Shown here piece by piece: positions 42,432-53,658 of a DNA stretch of 64,000 nt (its first letter is position 1; every line of letters starts with the position of its first letter). A program made the position numbers and the translations under genes. Under the pieces are notes generated by a model. That model was not told the origin of the DNA and ran no database searches. It saw nothing but the letters and a program-made list of their open reading frames with translations. Source of the DNA: Euptelea pleiosperma (taxonomy: Eukaryota > Streptophyta > Magnoliopsida > Ranunculales > Eupteleaceae); NCBI GenBank assembly GCA_035048495.1, contig CM068553.1, positions 21,763,190 to 21,827,189 of the forward strand. Direction: 5' to 3'.

Positions 42432-45230
42432 TGATATTCGCTTAAAAGTACGTATTTTCCACTGTTATCTTCTAAGCGTTTTCACACTCTCCTCTGTTAA
42501 AATGCTCTATTTATCTACTTTTCTACGTAAGAGTCTCTTTTGTTGCGTAGAACACACTTTTCTGGACGAAATGGTATATTTGTATGCATTAAACACATTT
42601 TTGGAAGTCTAGACATGAAGTCATTCTGATAGAGTCTCATTACGCGCTTCTTCTGTCGCAGGAAACCCCGATGGGATAATTCTCGGGACTTGCGAGCCCA
42701 CATCGATCAAGAAAGCCCATTATCAAAGCTTCAAGAGCCCACATGCTATGACTAGAAGATATGGGCTGAATAAGAGGACTTAAACTCCGGCCCAAAGAAC
42801 GAAGAGAGCAGGAGAGCCAATGACCAAGAGACGGACCAAAGCGTTTAAAGCCACATGAGTCAGCAAGGAATGATAGTCTACTCTACTGGAGAAGCGTGAG
42901 GATGGTTACAGTGAAGACCAGGGTTCCAGACCCTCTGCCAATACTTTTATCTCCATTTTCTAATATTTTCTCTCTCATCTCTCCTTATTCTCTCTCTCTC
43001 TTAATCTCTCAGTCCTCGAATCTAGTGACCTAACCCCAGAACTCCTGTCCATCGGCTCTATCTCATCTCCCTTAGCTTTCTGACCGTTGGATCTTCAATC
43101 GGACCGTTGGATCTTCCACCGGACCGTTGGATCTCTCTAGATCCGTCAATCTACCAATCTGGGTCCCAATCAAGTCACCATCCATCCGATCGCCATCAGA
43201 TTGTCTGTCACATCATCTTGTGAGACGATGGACATCATCAATCCATGTGGGCCAGTAGCCGGGCCCATTATCATCAACCCGCTGTCCGACCATTTAGTGG
43301 ACCCCGTGAATTTCAAAATAATTTCAATTAAATTTTAAAAAATGGGGGGTCCACTAAATGGGGAAATTCCCCAAAGAAAAGTAGTGTTTTACTTAAAAAA
43401 AAAATTATTTTTCTTATTTTTTTATTTTCAAAAAATCCCTATTTCCATTAAAGGAAATAGGGAGCTTTAAAAGGGGAAGGAGAAGGGTTCGTTTGAACCC
43501 TAATCCCCCTCCTTTCTTCTCCTTTCTCTCCCAAAAACCCTTCCCCACGTTTTTCTCTTCTCTCTCGCCTTCTTTCACCTTCTTCTCCTCCATCCTCTTT
43601 GTCTTCCTCTTCACGTTCCTCACCGGAGTTGCGCCTGCAACTCCGGTATTCGTGCTCGTATTTGCAGCACCCCCTACTACTATTTCTCTCCCTTCAAGCC
43701 GTCAACACCCCTCTCCCTCACATCACCATCCTCTCTCTCTGCCGGCAAGAAAAGAAAAACAAAAAAAAGGGAAAAGAAGAAGAGAAAAGAGGAAGAAAGA
43801 GGGGAGGAACGCCCTCACCTGGTTTGTGTGCCTCCTCCAAAGCCTGCTTTTCACCTCCTTGATGTTGCTCCCTTCCACCACCGTCCAACAGCAAACCACC
43901 AGCCAGTGCATCGTCTTCCACATCTCCTCTCCCGGATCTGCATCATCAGCAGCAACAAGGTAACGTCACCACCACCATTACCGTCACCACGACCTGCAAC
44001 TCTTAGTTGCAGGTCTGCTCCACCACGCACCACCTCGAGTTGCAGGTCCGCCTGCGACCTCTCCATCACTGCTGGATCCCCATCACCACCTGCTGCTGCG
44101 ATTTGAGGGGCCTGCAACTCCCTTCCACCACCGTCCAACAGCAAACAACCAGTAGTTGTGCACCGCCTAGCCCACCAGTCCGTCTTCTCCACAGCAAGTG
44201 GATCAGCTGCCTCCTCTCTCATTTTCCGATCTTTCAACCTCTTAAGCCGTTCTCAAGAGAGAACCAAAGGAAAAAAGAGGAGAAGAAGAAGGAGAAGAGA
44301 AGATCGTGGTTGGAGATCAACTCACCTGTGCGCTCTGCCCTCAAGCACCTCCATGTCTCCACCCTTTCAACTTGCAAAGTAACGGCCTGCAACTCTTGTA
44401 GGCCGTCATCTCTGCATCTGTAAATTTCCAACAGCCTATCAGCCTCCTCATTCATCCCACCTTCTTGCATGCCTGCAACTTGGCCGTTCTCCCCATCTAC
44501 AGCTTGCAGTGATTACTCTCTCACGGTTCGGGCACCTCTCCAAGCACCCACAGTCAACTACAACACTCCTCAAAGGCTCATCCATTGGCCGATGTCCCCA
44601 CAACCTTCTCTTCATCCTTCAAGCATCCAACGGTGAGTTCCCCACAGTGAGGTTATTTTCTCTCTTTACTTCCTCACTTTCTCTCTCTATTTTCTCTCTC
44701 CTATTCTTGATTTTTCTCTCTAGGTTGTCTTTCTCTCAATTCATCTCTCTCTCAATCCATTTCTTTTTCTAAAAATCTTGTAGTTTTAATTTTCTCTCTC
44801 TAAATCTACTGTTTCTCTCACTAGCTTCTCTCCATTACTAGTCTCTCTATTCGCTTTCTAGTGTAGTTTTGATTATTGCATAATTTAATTCAAGCCTTGT
44901 AAGAATTTTTCAGATTAATGAATTTAATTAGCAGTTTGTTTCTTTAATTTCTTTTATGCTTTTATTCATTGCGGTATTTCCTCTCTCTAAAAATCACAAA
45001 ATCCTATTTTAAAAACCCATCTCGCCATTCTCACCCCTCCATGCTTTTCTGAGAAAAATTCATCATTTTATGTTCTTGAGCCGCGCAAACTAACCCCAAG
45101 TGCGGATCGACATCCGACACTTCCCATTGTGCAAGAATTACTATTTTTGCAGGAATTAAATCGAAAAAGATACAAATTTTGTTGGAATTAGGGTTTCCGT
45201 AACCAACGACACGGAAAAATCTTAGTTTCA
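42432..45230 (-). repeat. F' - large LTR-like repeat inserted in H
   Basis: On the minus strand it starts TGAAACTAAGATTTTTCCG at 45230 and ends CGAATATCA at 42432. A perfect duplication CCAAT flanks it (42427-42431 and 45231-45235). The start matches 62977 onward (F). At 2.8 kb with TG...CA ends and no PBS or pol genes, it looks like a solo LTR of a long-LTR family. It has three tandem ACCGTTGGATCTTC-type units at 43083-43136, repeated CTGCAACT/AGTTGCAG motifs (43620-44480) and a long CT-rich tract (44640-44850). Confidence 0.7.
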
Positions 45231-45235
45231 CCAAT

Positions 45236-46724
45236 CAAAGTACTGATCCATGGTGGTCACACGGGAACTTACCCCAGAAAAATCTTCGATTTAGGCTAGA
45301 CTAGAACCCCGTCAAATTTTGATCGAATAAAGGACCACATTGGGCCGAGATGTGTGTGGGCATTGGTTTACCTCAACAGGCTTGGGCTCTGTAAGTCCAC
45401 AGGCAATGAGGTGTGTGGGGCTCTGTAAGTCCACAAGCAATGAGGTGTGTGGGACTCTTCTGGATCTCATAGGAAAAGTGTAGACCACTTGTTGGGCCTC
45501 ATCGGTATGCCTCTCTAGGGCACCACTAACTTGGGCCTAGTTTGAGCCAAGGAGAGTGTGTGTGGGCATCTTTGTGCCTCATGGGCTTAGGCTTAATGAT
45601 TCCTCAAGCAGAAGGATGTGGGCCTCTTTCGGACCTCATGGGGCTTGGGCTTTAAAAATCCACAAGCAAATCTCTCTCTTTCTTTTATTCTTTTATTCTT
45701 CTTTTTTTATTTATTTTTTTGCATTTTCTACTCAATAATTTTATGCTTGAACCAACAAAAGTTGGGCTTATCTGGGCTTCGTCCTTAAGCAAAAAAAAAT
45801 TTGAGCTTGGGCGCTTTAGTCAAGTGAGCTTGGGCTAGAACTAAGGTGGGAAAGGGCTTAAATATGGGCTGATCTAGTGGGCGAAGGATAATTTGGGTTG
45901 TACTACTTAAGTACTTAAGTCTACTACCCACAAATAATGAGAATAATGGGCCCGATAGAAAATTAAAAGATGAAGTTGTCTTCCTTTTTCAACAACGAAC
46001 GAGAGATTGGGTTTTATAAATGAAACACTAACCTTTCTCTTGGTGGAGCACGGTTGAAGTGGAAGATGGGTTTACGGCTTACAAAGAATGGCGAACGACG
46101 ACGGTGTTGGTTAGAAAGGCGGACAGTATGTTTGTGGGAACTCTTCTATATATATTTTTTGTCCTTGCTATCCAATATGCACGCAACAATGATAGAGATG
46201 TTGGTGGTGCGGTATGGTGCTCTATTTTAGAACGACGCAGCAGCTATAACGTGATTCAAGCATGAATGAGAATCGGAATCCATCGTTCAAGCATTAGATT
46301 TTTTTTTTTTTTTTGGGTTGAAGGTAATAGGGACGACGACAAAAACGTTGAATCTGTGTGTTCCCCAGTGGTGGATTTGTTGTTAGCAACAACAATGATG
46401 GGGTAATGAAGCGTGTCCTTTTTTTTCTTACCCAAAAAGAAAGAAGTGGTTGGTATTGATGTTGATGTTGAAGTAGTGGTTTAGAGGACGACAACTCAAC
46501 AGACATCGAGTTGTAAAGGTTGGGACATATGGCAATGATAACAAGAGGTTGCTACCAAGATAGATGAGTTGCGGAACAGTGGTGATGATGATGTTGATGA
46601 GAATGACAACTTTGATTGTTTTTAATGAGGACAAGGGCCCGACAGGCGATGGTGATGCCGCCTATCGGAGAAGTGGTCAAGGGAAAAGGGCACCAAGATC
46701 GAGAGCTTGATCTTTGAAGATCAT
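45236..46724 (-). other. Interior of H: leader or decayed body
   Basis: No protein domain is visible. A 36-40 base unit with GGCTCTGTAAGTCCACA.GCAATGAGGTG is tandemly duplicated at about 45385-45450, and related GTGTGGGC..CTTTCGGACCTCATGGG phrases recur to 45670. Confidence 0.55.
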
Positions 46725-46737
46725 GGCTCTAATACCA
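46725..46737 (-). promoter_or_regulatory. Primer-binding site of H
   Basis: Minus strand reads TGGTATTAGAGCC, one base from the initiator tRNA-Met site and identical over 12 bases to the PBS of L. It directly adjoins the LTR that ends CCTCTTCA. Confidence 0.8.
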
Positions 46738-46880
46738 TGAAGAGGTTTTGATTTTACGAAATAACTTCGATGAGATTACATTAACTAACCAAAGGTTTAA
46801 ATAGAGATAAACAAAATCTAAAGATGACCAAATCTAACAGATCTAATCTAAGATATTATCCTAATCTTCTGAATCTTGAC

Positions 46881-48460
46881 TGTAAGGAATATTTTTATAT
46901 TCAATTTGGCAAAGATTTCGTTTGACATAAAAATATTCTTGTAACATTTCTACAAGCACAAGTGTAGCGTGAAGATGTCGTGGTACGCATACTTCACCAA
47001 CTACGTGAAGACTAAAAGACATAAACAGCAATAATCAGACGGTTGACGACATGAGTCATCTGAGTAACTGCAGATTTGTCAGTTAACAAATTGATTTGCT
47101 CGATTAGGAAGGTATGTGACTTAGTGGCCATAAGAGTTGATTAAAATGAACAAAATATAATGGTCAGACTTAGTCATTGAACACTACGAGGCAGAAACAT
47201 AATTGAGTCCAATCGAATGGAGACACTGTGTAATCGATTGGAGAATACGGGACAAAAATCTTTCTGAGTCAAATCGATTGGAGACTCTGATTAATCGATT
47301 GGAGCCTTCGGGACAGAAAGTTATAAATGTCAAATCGATTGGAGACTTTGATTAATCGATTGAAGCCTTCGAGATAAAAAGTTATAAATGTCAAATCGAT
47401 TAGAGAACCCTATGCAATCGATTGGTGCCTTCGGAACATAAAACTCATTGAACCCAATCGATTAGATACTTGTCCGCAATCGATTGGACATGGCCCAATC
47501 GATTGGACCAAATGTACAATTGATTGGACCTTGAACAGAATCGATTTTCTCATATCCAAAATTCATGGTTCCATTATCCCACGTTCCACACGACTCAGGG
47601 TCTTGAAATTCTATAAATAGAACCCTTCTATGTCTTCTCTAAACACACATAGAGACACAGAGTGACTCAATTTTCAAGAGAGAAGCAAAGGCTATATTTA
47701 TTAGAGTGTCCATTCGAAGAGCAAGAAGCTTGTTTTCATTCACATCTTGTGAGCTTGTTCTTTTCTCGATCAAAGCCAAGAGCTTGATCTTTACTTAGCC
47801 TAGGTTTTCCACTTCTATATTCAACCTATTAAGCCTGAGAGTACCAGTGTGACTCAAACACCTTTTGAGCAACTTGGGGTTTAGGGTGTACTAAATCCTT
47901 CACCTTCTGCAAAGGCGGGAGTGTTGAGAATTAAGATCGGAGAAGCCGATCGAAGGTAGGTTTGGGGTGTACCAAACTGAACAAGCGGATAAGGCTTCTT
48001 GACTGGAAGGACGCGCGTGGATTCGTAGCATTGATTCAGAGGACGTGGACGCATTGGCAGTAGGCCTTGGCTAAGGTTGAAAGCTATATTTGCAACGGTG
48101 CTGCGTAGGTAAGCTTTGTTTCGTTTAACTTTTCAGTTAGTGATACTTTCTGTTTGGACATGGTCCCGTAGTTTTTTCCTTGACTAAGGTTTCCACTTAA
48201 AAATATCTTGTCTTGTGTGATTGTTTGTTTGTATTCCGCAATCTATCCTAAGTAGATCAAACGACAAAAAGACAATATACCACGGAGGTATATTTGATTT
48301 GAGTCCGTTGTGATAATTCTTTTTCAAACAATCAAGGCATGAGATTTTATCCCCTTACCATCGACCAGTAAAACTGTGTAGTTATATCTAAATTTAAATA
48401 CCTAATCAACCCCCCCTTCTAGATATATTGAGTTAAAGAGAACAGACCGGTGGAATTTCA
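46881..48460 (+). repeat. 5' LTR of X1
   Basis: Starts TGTAAGGAATATTTTTAT and ends GGTGGAATTTCA, 1580 bases. It contains the palindrome array at 47195-47545, a TATA-like CTATAAATAGAACCC at about 47610, and GAGTACCAGTGTGACTCA further on. The following TTTAGTATCAAAGTAGG (48461 on) is a weak relative of a tRNA-Met PBS. Confidence 0.87.
47195..47545 (+). repeat. Palindrome array in the X1 LTR
   Basis: At least ten copies of AATCGATTGG, most with a preceding C or CC completing CCAATCGATTGG. They alternate with short spacers such as AGACTCTG.TTAATCG and CTTCGGGACAGAAA, ending about 60-70 bases before the TATA-like motif. Confidence 0.92.
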
Positions 48461-48550
48461 TTTAGTATCAAAGTAGGTATTTCTAATTAAGGTTTAATCA
48501 CCTGAATTTAGATTCATGAGAAACCAGTCCATTTTCACTAATTTGACAAA

Positions 48551-49019
48551 ATGCAAAGAGAAGATGGTAATACATCCAGACCTCCATTGTTTGATGGAGA
48601 AGACTATGCCTATTGGAAGGCTAAGATGATGGCTTTTTTAAAGTCCATTGATGAAAGAGTCTGGATGTCAGTAGTGGATGGTTGGTCACCACCCACAATG
48701 TAAGTAAGAGATAAAATCATTCTTAAACCAAAAAATGACTGGACTAAAGATGACGTAGACTGTTGTTGTCTTAACAGCAAATGTTTAAATGCCATTTTTA
48801 TGCCGTTGATAAAAATGAATTTAGAAGAATCTCTACTTGTTCCCTAGCTAAAGAAGCATGGGACATTCTTAGAGTCACATATGAAGGTACATTAGCCGTG
48901 AAAATTTTCAAGCTTCAAATGCTGACATCCAAGTTCGAATCCATGAGAATTGAGGAGAATGATACTTTCACTGAATTTTATGCAAAACTTAGCGATATTA
49001 TGAACTCTCCTCACAACTA
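48551..49019 (+). pseudogene. X1 gag fragment
   Basis: ATG 48551 opens MQREDGNTSRPPLFDGEDYA, a DUF4219/UBN2-type gag start also seen in E. A stop occurs at about 48702, and a frame change leads to SLAKEAWDILRVTYEG and FTEFYAKLSDIMNS. It ends at the deletion junction. Confidence 0.85.
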
Positions 49020-49952
49020 TACCACGGAAGTATATTTGATTTGAGTTGGTTGTGATAATTCTTTTTCAAACAACCAAGGCATAAAATTTTATCCCCTTAC
49101 CATCGACCAGTAAAACTATATAGGTATATCTAAATTTAAATACCTAATCAACCCCCCCTTCTAGATATATTGAGTTAAAGAGAACGGACCGGTGGAATTT
49201 CATTGACAACCGCGGAGATTCTGTGATGAGATACACCAATAATGATAAGGTGCATCTCACACAACTTATTACAATGTATTCTTCAATAGGGGGACCTGCA
49301 AAAACACTCTGATTGTAATACCCTGAACTTTTATTCAGGGGTATTGGAGTAAATTAACTGTAAAAAGATAAAATTGACATCCTAATTTTTTTGAACTTTT
49401 GTGCCTTACTGCATTATATCATGTCACGTAAGAATAATTTTGAGAATTTAGTCATAATATTTATATCATGACACATTGGAAATTTTATTGTAATGACATT
49501 AAAATTATTTTTTATTCATGTGTACTTGTACTATAACATTTTGTGTACTGGATAACCAACTTAACTAGCTAGGACCATACTTTTAAGTGAGTGGTTATTT
49601 TAAAAAAATAATAATATTTTTAAATGAAGAATGTCACCAAGGCATGTTTAATCAACGCGTTGTCACCATTGGGGCCCTTAGGATTCCTATCACAATGTGA
49701 TATTTTACAAAAAAAAGATAATTTTAGAAAAAAATTTAAATTAAATATATTTTAAATAGTTGTTATTGTCTTTTATAAATTTAATGAGTAATTGTTAGTA
49801 AATTTTATTATTAATGCTTTTTTGCATGTTAGTTGAGTTTATTTATTTGGCGAGCCTTTCAGACCAATTTAGAGACCTTTTTGGCCCAAAAAAATCTTAT
49901 TCAAAGCCTATTTGATACTAATAGGCCTTAGGCCTATTTTTAGCCCATATCC

Positions 49953-51575
49953 TGTAAGGAATATTTTCATATTCAATTTGACATAAAAACATTCTTGTAA
50001 CAGTTCCTACAAGCGCTAGTGTAGTGTGAAGATGTCGTGGTACGCATACTTCGCAAACTACATGAAGAATAAAAGATAGAGAAAGCAAAAATCAGACGGT
50101 TGACGACATGAGTCATCTGAGTAACTGTCGATTTGTCAATTAACTAACATATACGCTCGATTAGGAAGGTAAGTGACTTAGTGGCTATAGGAGTTGATTA
50201 AAATGAACAAAATATAATGGTCAAACTTAGTCATTGGACAGACCCGAGTCAAAGTCAATTTTATTGACTAGTGGGATAGTCCAATCGATTGGACATGTAT
50301 CCCCAATCTATTGAACATAGCCCAATCAATTGGAGACACTGTGTAATCAATTGGAGACTACGAGGCAAAAACTTATTTGAGCACAATCGATTGGAAACTC
50401 TGTGAAATCGATTGGAGCCTTCGAAATAGAAATCTTTCTGAGTACAATCGATTGGAGACTCTGTGTAATCAATTGGAACCTTCGGGACAGAAAGTTATTT
50501 ATGTCAAATCGATTGGAGAACCCTGTGCAATCAATTGGTGCCTTCAGAACAGAAAACTTATTGAGCCCAATCGATTGGACACTTATCCCCAATCAATTGG
50601 ACATGGCCCAATCGATTGGACCAAGTGTACAATCGATTGGACCTTAAACAGAATTGGTCTTTCTCAGATCCGAAATTCTAGGTTCCATCATCCCACGTTC
50701 CACACGACTCAGGGTCTTTGAATTCTATAAATAGAACCCTTCTATGCCTTCTTTAAACACACACAGAGACACATAGTGACTCAATCTTCAAGAGAGAGAA
50801 GCAAAGACTTTATTTATTAGAATGTCCATTCGAAGAGTAAGAAGCTTGTTTTTCATTCACATCTTGTGAGCATGGTCTCTTCTCGATCAAAGCCAAGAGC
50901 TTGATCTTTACTGAGCCTAGGTTTTCCACTTCTATATTCAACCTAGTAAGCCTGAGAGTACCAGTGTGACTCAACACCTTTTGAGCAAGTTGGGGTTCAG
51001 GGTGTACTGAATCCTTCACCTTCTACAATGGCGGGAGTGTTGAGAATTAAAATCGGAGGAGCCAATCGATGGTAGGTTTTGGGGCGTACCAAACTGAACA
51101 AGCGGATAAGGCTTCTTGGCTGGAAGGGCGCACGTGGATTTGTGGCATTGATTCAGAGGACGTGGACGCAATAGTAATAGGCCTTGGCTAAGGTTGGAAG
51201 CTGTATTTGCAACGGTGCTGCATAGGTAACCTTTGTTTCGTTTAACTTTTCAGTTAGTGATACTTTCTGTCTGGACGTGGTCCCGTGGTTTTTCCTTGGC
51301 TAAGGTTTCCACGTAAAAAAATATTGTCTTGTGTGATTGTTTGTTTGTATTCCGCAATCTATCTTGATTAGATCAAACGACAAAAAGACAATATACCACG
51401 GAGGTATATTTGATTTGAGTCGGTTGTGATAATCCTTTATCAAACAACCAAGGCATGCGATTTTATCCCCTTACCATCGACCAGTAAAACTGTGTATGTA
51501 TAATTAATTTTAAATACCTAATCAACCCCCCTTCTAGATATATTGAGTTAAAGAGAACGGACTGGTGGAATTTCA
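49953..51575 (+). repeat. X2: solo LTR of family X
   Basis: Starts TGTAAGGAATATTTTCAT and ends GGTGGAATTTCA, 1623 bases, with a perfect duplication TATCC (49948-49952 and 51576-51580). No internal region. The palindrome array and CTATAAATAGAACCC lie at the same places as in X1. Confidence 0.92.
50275..50645 (+). repeat. Palindrome array in X2
   Basis: At least twelve copies of CCAATCGATTGG or one-base variants (CCAATCAATTGG, ACAATCGATTGG). This is the best-preserved array of the four. Confidence 0.93.
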
Positions 51576-51666
51576 TATCCATTTTAATATAAGGATTTTA
51601 GTGGGTTGTAAAAATCATCCCTTTTAAAGTAACGGAAATTACTATTAATTAATTGTTAAAAATGTT

Positions 51667-51718
51667 AGTCCCACATCGGATATGTGAGGAAGTTGAGGGT
51701 CTTAAAAACCTATAAATA
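51667..51718 (+). promoter_or_regulatory. USE plus TATA, U-snRNA-type promoter in Z
   Basis: AGTCCCACATCG (51667-51678) matches the plant U-snRNA upstream sequence element RTCCCACATCG. TATAAATA begins at 51711, 32 bases after the element ends, which fits the RNA polymerase II-type spacing of plant snRNA genes rather than the shorter polymerase III spacing. No U-snRNA sequence follows. It may simply be the core promoter of this LTR. Confidence 0.65.
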
Positions 51719-51943
51719 GGAGTGAAGGCATAAGGCTTTCTTGATTTCAAAAATAGTTGAGAGCCTCTTTTAGAGGAGAAAACGTTCTTTTTCAAGAGAG
51801 AAAAGTTAAAAAAAAAAAATTAGTCGATTCTCTAAGTTCATGTGAGATAGAGTTTATCTTGATTTCTCTTAAATAATTAAGAGTCGTGGATCTTCAGCCT
51901 TGATCAAAAGTTAGATCAACTCTCCATTAAGGTAAGTACACTC

Positions 51944-53126
51944 TGTAAAGAATATTTTCATATTCAAGTTTGACAAAGATTCTGTATGACATAAAACATT
52001 CATGTAACCTTACCTACGAGCACCAATGTAGTGTGAAGATGTCGTAGTGCACATACTTCATCGACTACGTGAAGATTAGAAGACGGAGATAGCAAGGATA
52101 AGACAGTTGACGAAAGGAGTCATTTGAGTAACTGCCCATTTGTCGGTTATAGATCGTGTACGCTCGATTAGGAAGGTAAGTGACTTAGTGACCATAGGAA
52201 TATGTTTAAAATGAACAAAATATAATGGTCAAACCTAGTCAATGGACAGACCCGAGTATAAGTCAATTTAATTGACTTCTGGAAAAGTCCGATCGATTGG
52301 ACTATTTAGGCCAATCGATTAGACAAAGCCCAATCGATTGGAGACCTCTATGAAATCGATTGGACTCTACGAGACAGAACTTAATTGAAACCCAATCGAT
52401 TGGTGACTTTTGTGAAATTGATTGGAGCTTACGGGATAGAAACTTATCTAAGTCCGATCGATTGGACTTTGTACAATCGATAATCCATCCGTACAAGACG
52501 AATCGATTGGACCCAAAGTACATTCGATTGCACTTAGCCCAATCGATTGGACCTAGAGTACAATCGATTGGACTTCATATAGATTGAGGCCTTTTCAGAT
52601 CCGAAATTCTAGTTTCCACTTATGACACTTTCTAAAAGACTCTGGGCTATGAAATCTATAAATATATCTCATCTCCGGCTTTACAAAATACACTTCTACA
52701 CTTTAGAATTCAGAGAAGAAAGTTTTATTTATCAAGAGTATTCATTCGAAGAGCAAAAAACCTTTAGTTCTCATAAATATCTTGTGCGCTTTTCTCTTCT
52801 AGATCAAAGCCAAAAGCTCGATCTCTTACTCAGCTTAGGTCTTCCACATAACAACTTAACCTAATAGTCTGAGAGTACCAGTATGTCTCAACACTATTTG
52901 AGTGACTTATGGAGAGTTGAGAATTAAAATCAGAGTGGTTGATCAAGGTAGGTTTGGGGTGTACCAAACTAAACAAGCGGACAAGACTTCTTGGCTGGGA
53001 GGGCACACGTGGATTCATACTATTGATTTAGAGGACATGGATGCATCAACAGTAGGCCTTGGCTAAAGTTGAAAGCTACATTTGCAACGGTGCTGCGTAA
53101 GTAACCTTTGTTTCGTTTAACTTTCC
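51944..53126 (+). repeat. X3: truncated LTR of family X
   Basis: Starts TGTAAAGAATATTTTCAT and follows X2 up to GTTTCGTTTAACTTTCC, where it stops about 350 bases short of the usual end and sequence Z resumes. No duplication can be verified because the right end is missing. Confidence 0.85.
52285..52575 (+). repeat. Palindrome array in X3
   Basis: About ten copies of CCAATCGATTGG and variants (CCGATCGATTGG, AAATCGATTGG), ending about 100 bases before a CTATAAATATAT TATA-like motif. Confidence 0.92.
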
Positions 53127-53658
53127 AACAAAACTCGATAGAGCCAGTTTCGTTTAAATTATTTTGTATCAAAGTGCATTCATAAAAGATGCTTATAATG
53201 ATTTTTAAATAGTAAAGAATTAATTAATAAATTTTTATTGAAATCATATTTTTTTCAAAATATTTACGCATATCCGTTTAAATTCTGAAAAGTTAATTCG
53301 AAAGTCTATCAAACTGAAGTTTTAACCAAAACGTCTTTACTAAATATCTTTATTTTGATATATTATGAATTATAGTTATTTTTAAAAATTATTTCAGAGT
53401 ATTTTAATTTTTATCACACCCTGGATCTTGGGTAAACGGGTCATTATTCAGGCAGTCGGATCAGATTTGGGTGCTTGAATTCAAGGCGTGACAACCCTGA
53501 ACTTTTGTCCAGGCGTATTAGAGTAATTCACATTTAGAAATGTATTTTCGACAAACAGTAAAATTAAAATAATTAACATCATTGAGTTACACCCTAATTG
53601 CCTTAATTAAAACTCTCCATAAGTTTTAGTCTTTTGGAAATAATAAAAATATTTTTCT

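Larger units (their letters stand above)
46881..49202 (+). mobile_element. X1: family-X SIRE-like element, internally deleted
   Basis: X1 consists of a complete 5' LTR (46881-48460), a PBS-like stretch, a gag fragment and the last 183 bases of the 3' LTR (49020-49202). A perfect duplication TTGAC flanks it (46876-46880 and 49203-49207), and the other LTR of H shows the empty site. The interior jumps from gag directly to the LTR inside a TACCACGGA.GTATATTTGA match, so most of the body was lost. Confidence 0.9.
42023..49288 (-). mobile_element. Copia-like element H, minus strand, nested
   Basis: Two LTRs about 225 bases long (42023-42249 and 46738-49288 net of X1) share GATTTTA...GAATAACTT, TTTAAATA.AGATAAACAAA and AAGATATTATCCTAATCTT. 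A PBS (46725-46737) lies inside the right LTR and a polypurine tract inside the left one, so the element reads on the minus strand. The interior (42250-46724) is broken by F'. The rest has no identifiable gag or pol, so H is a decayed or non-autonomous copy. Confidence 0.75.
46738..49288 (-). repeat. 5' LTR of H, split by X1
   Basis: The two halves are 46738-46880 and 49208-49288; together they give about 224 bases. The X1 insert and one TTGAC copy lie between. The start on the minus strand is TATTGAAGAATACATTG. Confidence 0.8.
49314..53658 (+). repeat. Region Z: LTR-like sequence split by X2 and X3
   Basis: Pieces 49314-49952, 51576-51943 and 53127-53658 flank X2 and X3. It starts TGTAATACCCTGAAC with a 7-base hairpin CCCTGAA/TTCAGGG, and a similar ACAACCCTGAACTTTTGTCC recurs at about 53490. 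The middle piece has a USE/TATA promoter. TGTAATACCC starts occur in plant gypsy LTRs, so a gypsy LTR is the best guess, but no PBS or coding region supports it. Confidence 0.45.

Noticed and set aside
43493..44470. Long overlapping frames with Ser/Pro- and Lys/Glu-rich products
   Set aside because: They lie within the CT/GA-biased interior of repeat F', occur on both strands at once and have no domain.
46059..46265. A 68-codon plus-strand frame with a hydrophobic stretch (VGTLLYIFFVLAIQ)
   Set aside because: It lies in the interior of minus-strand element H, has no upstream promoter or homologue I recognise, and H has no other intact frame.
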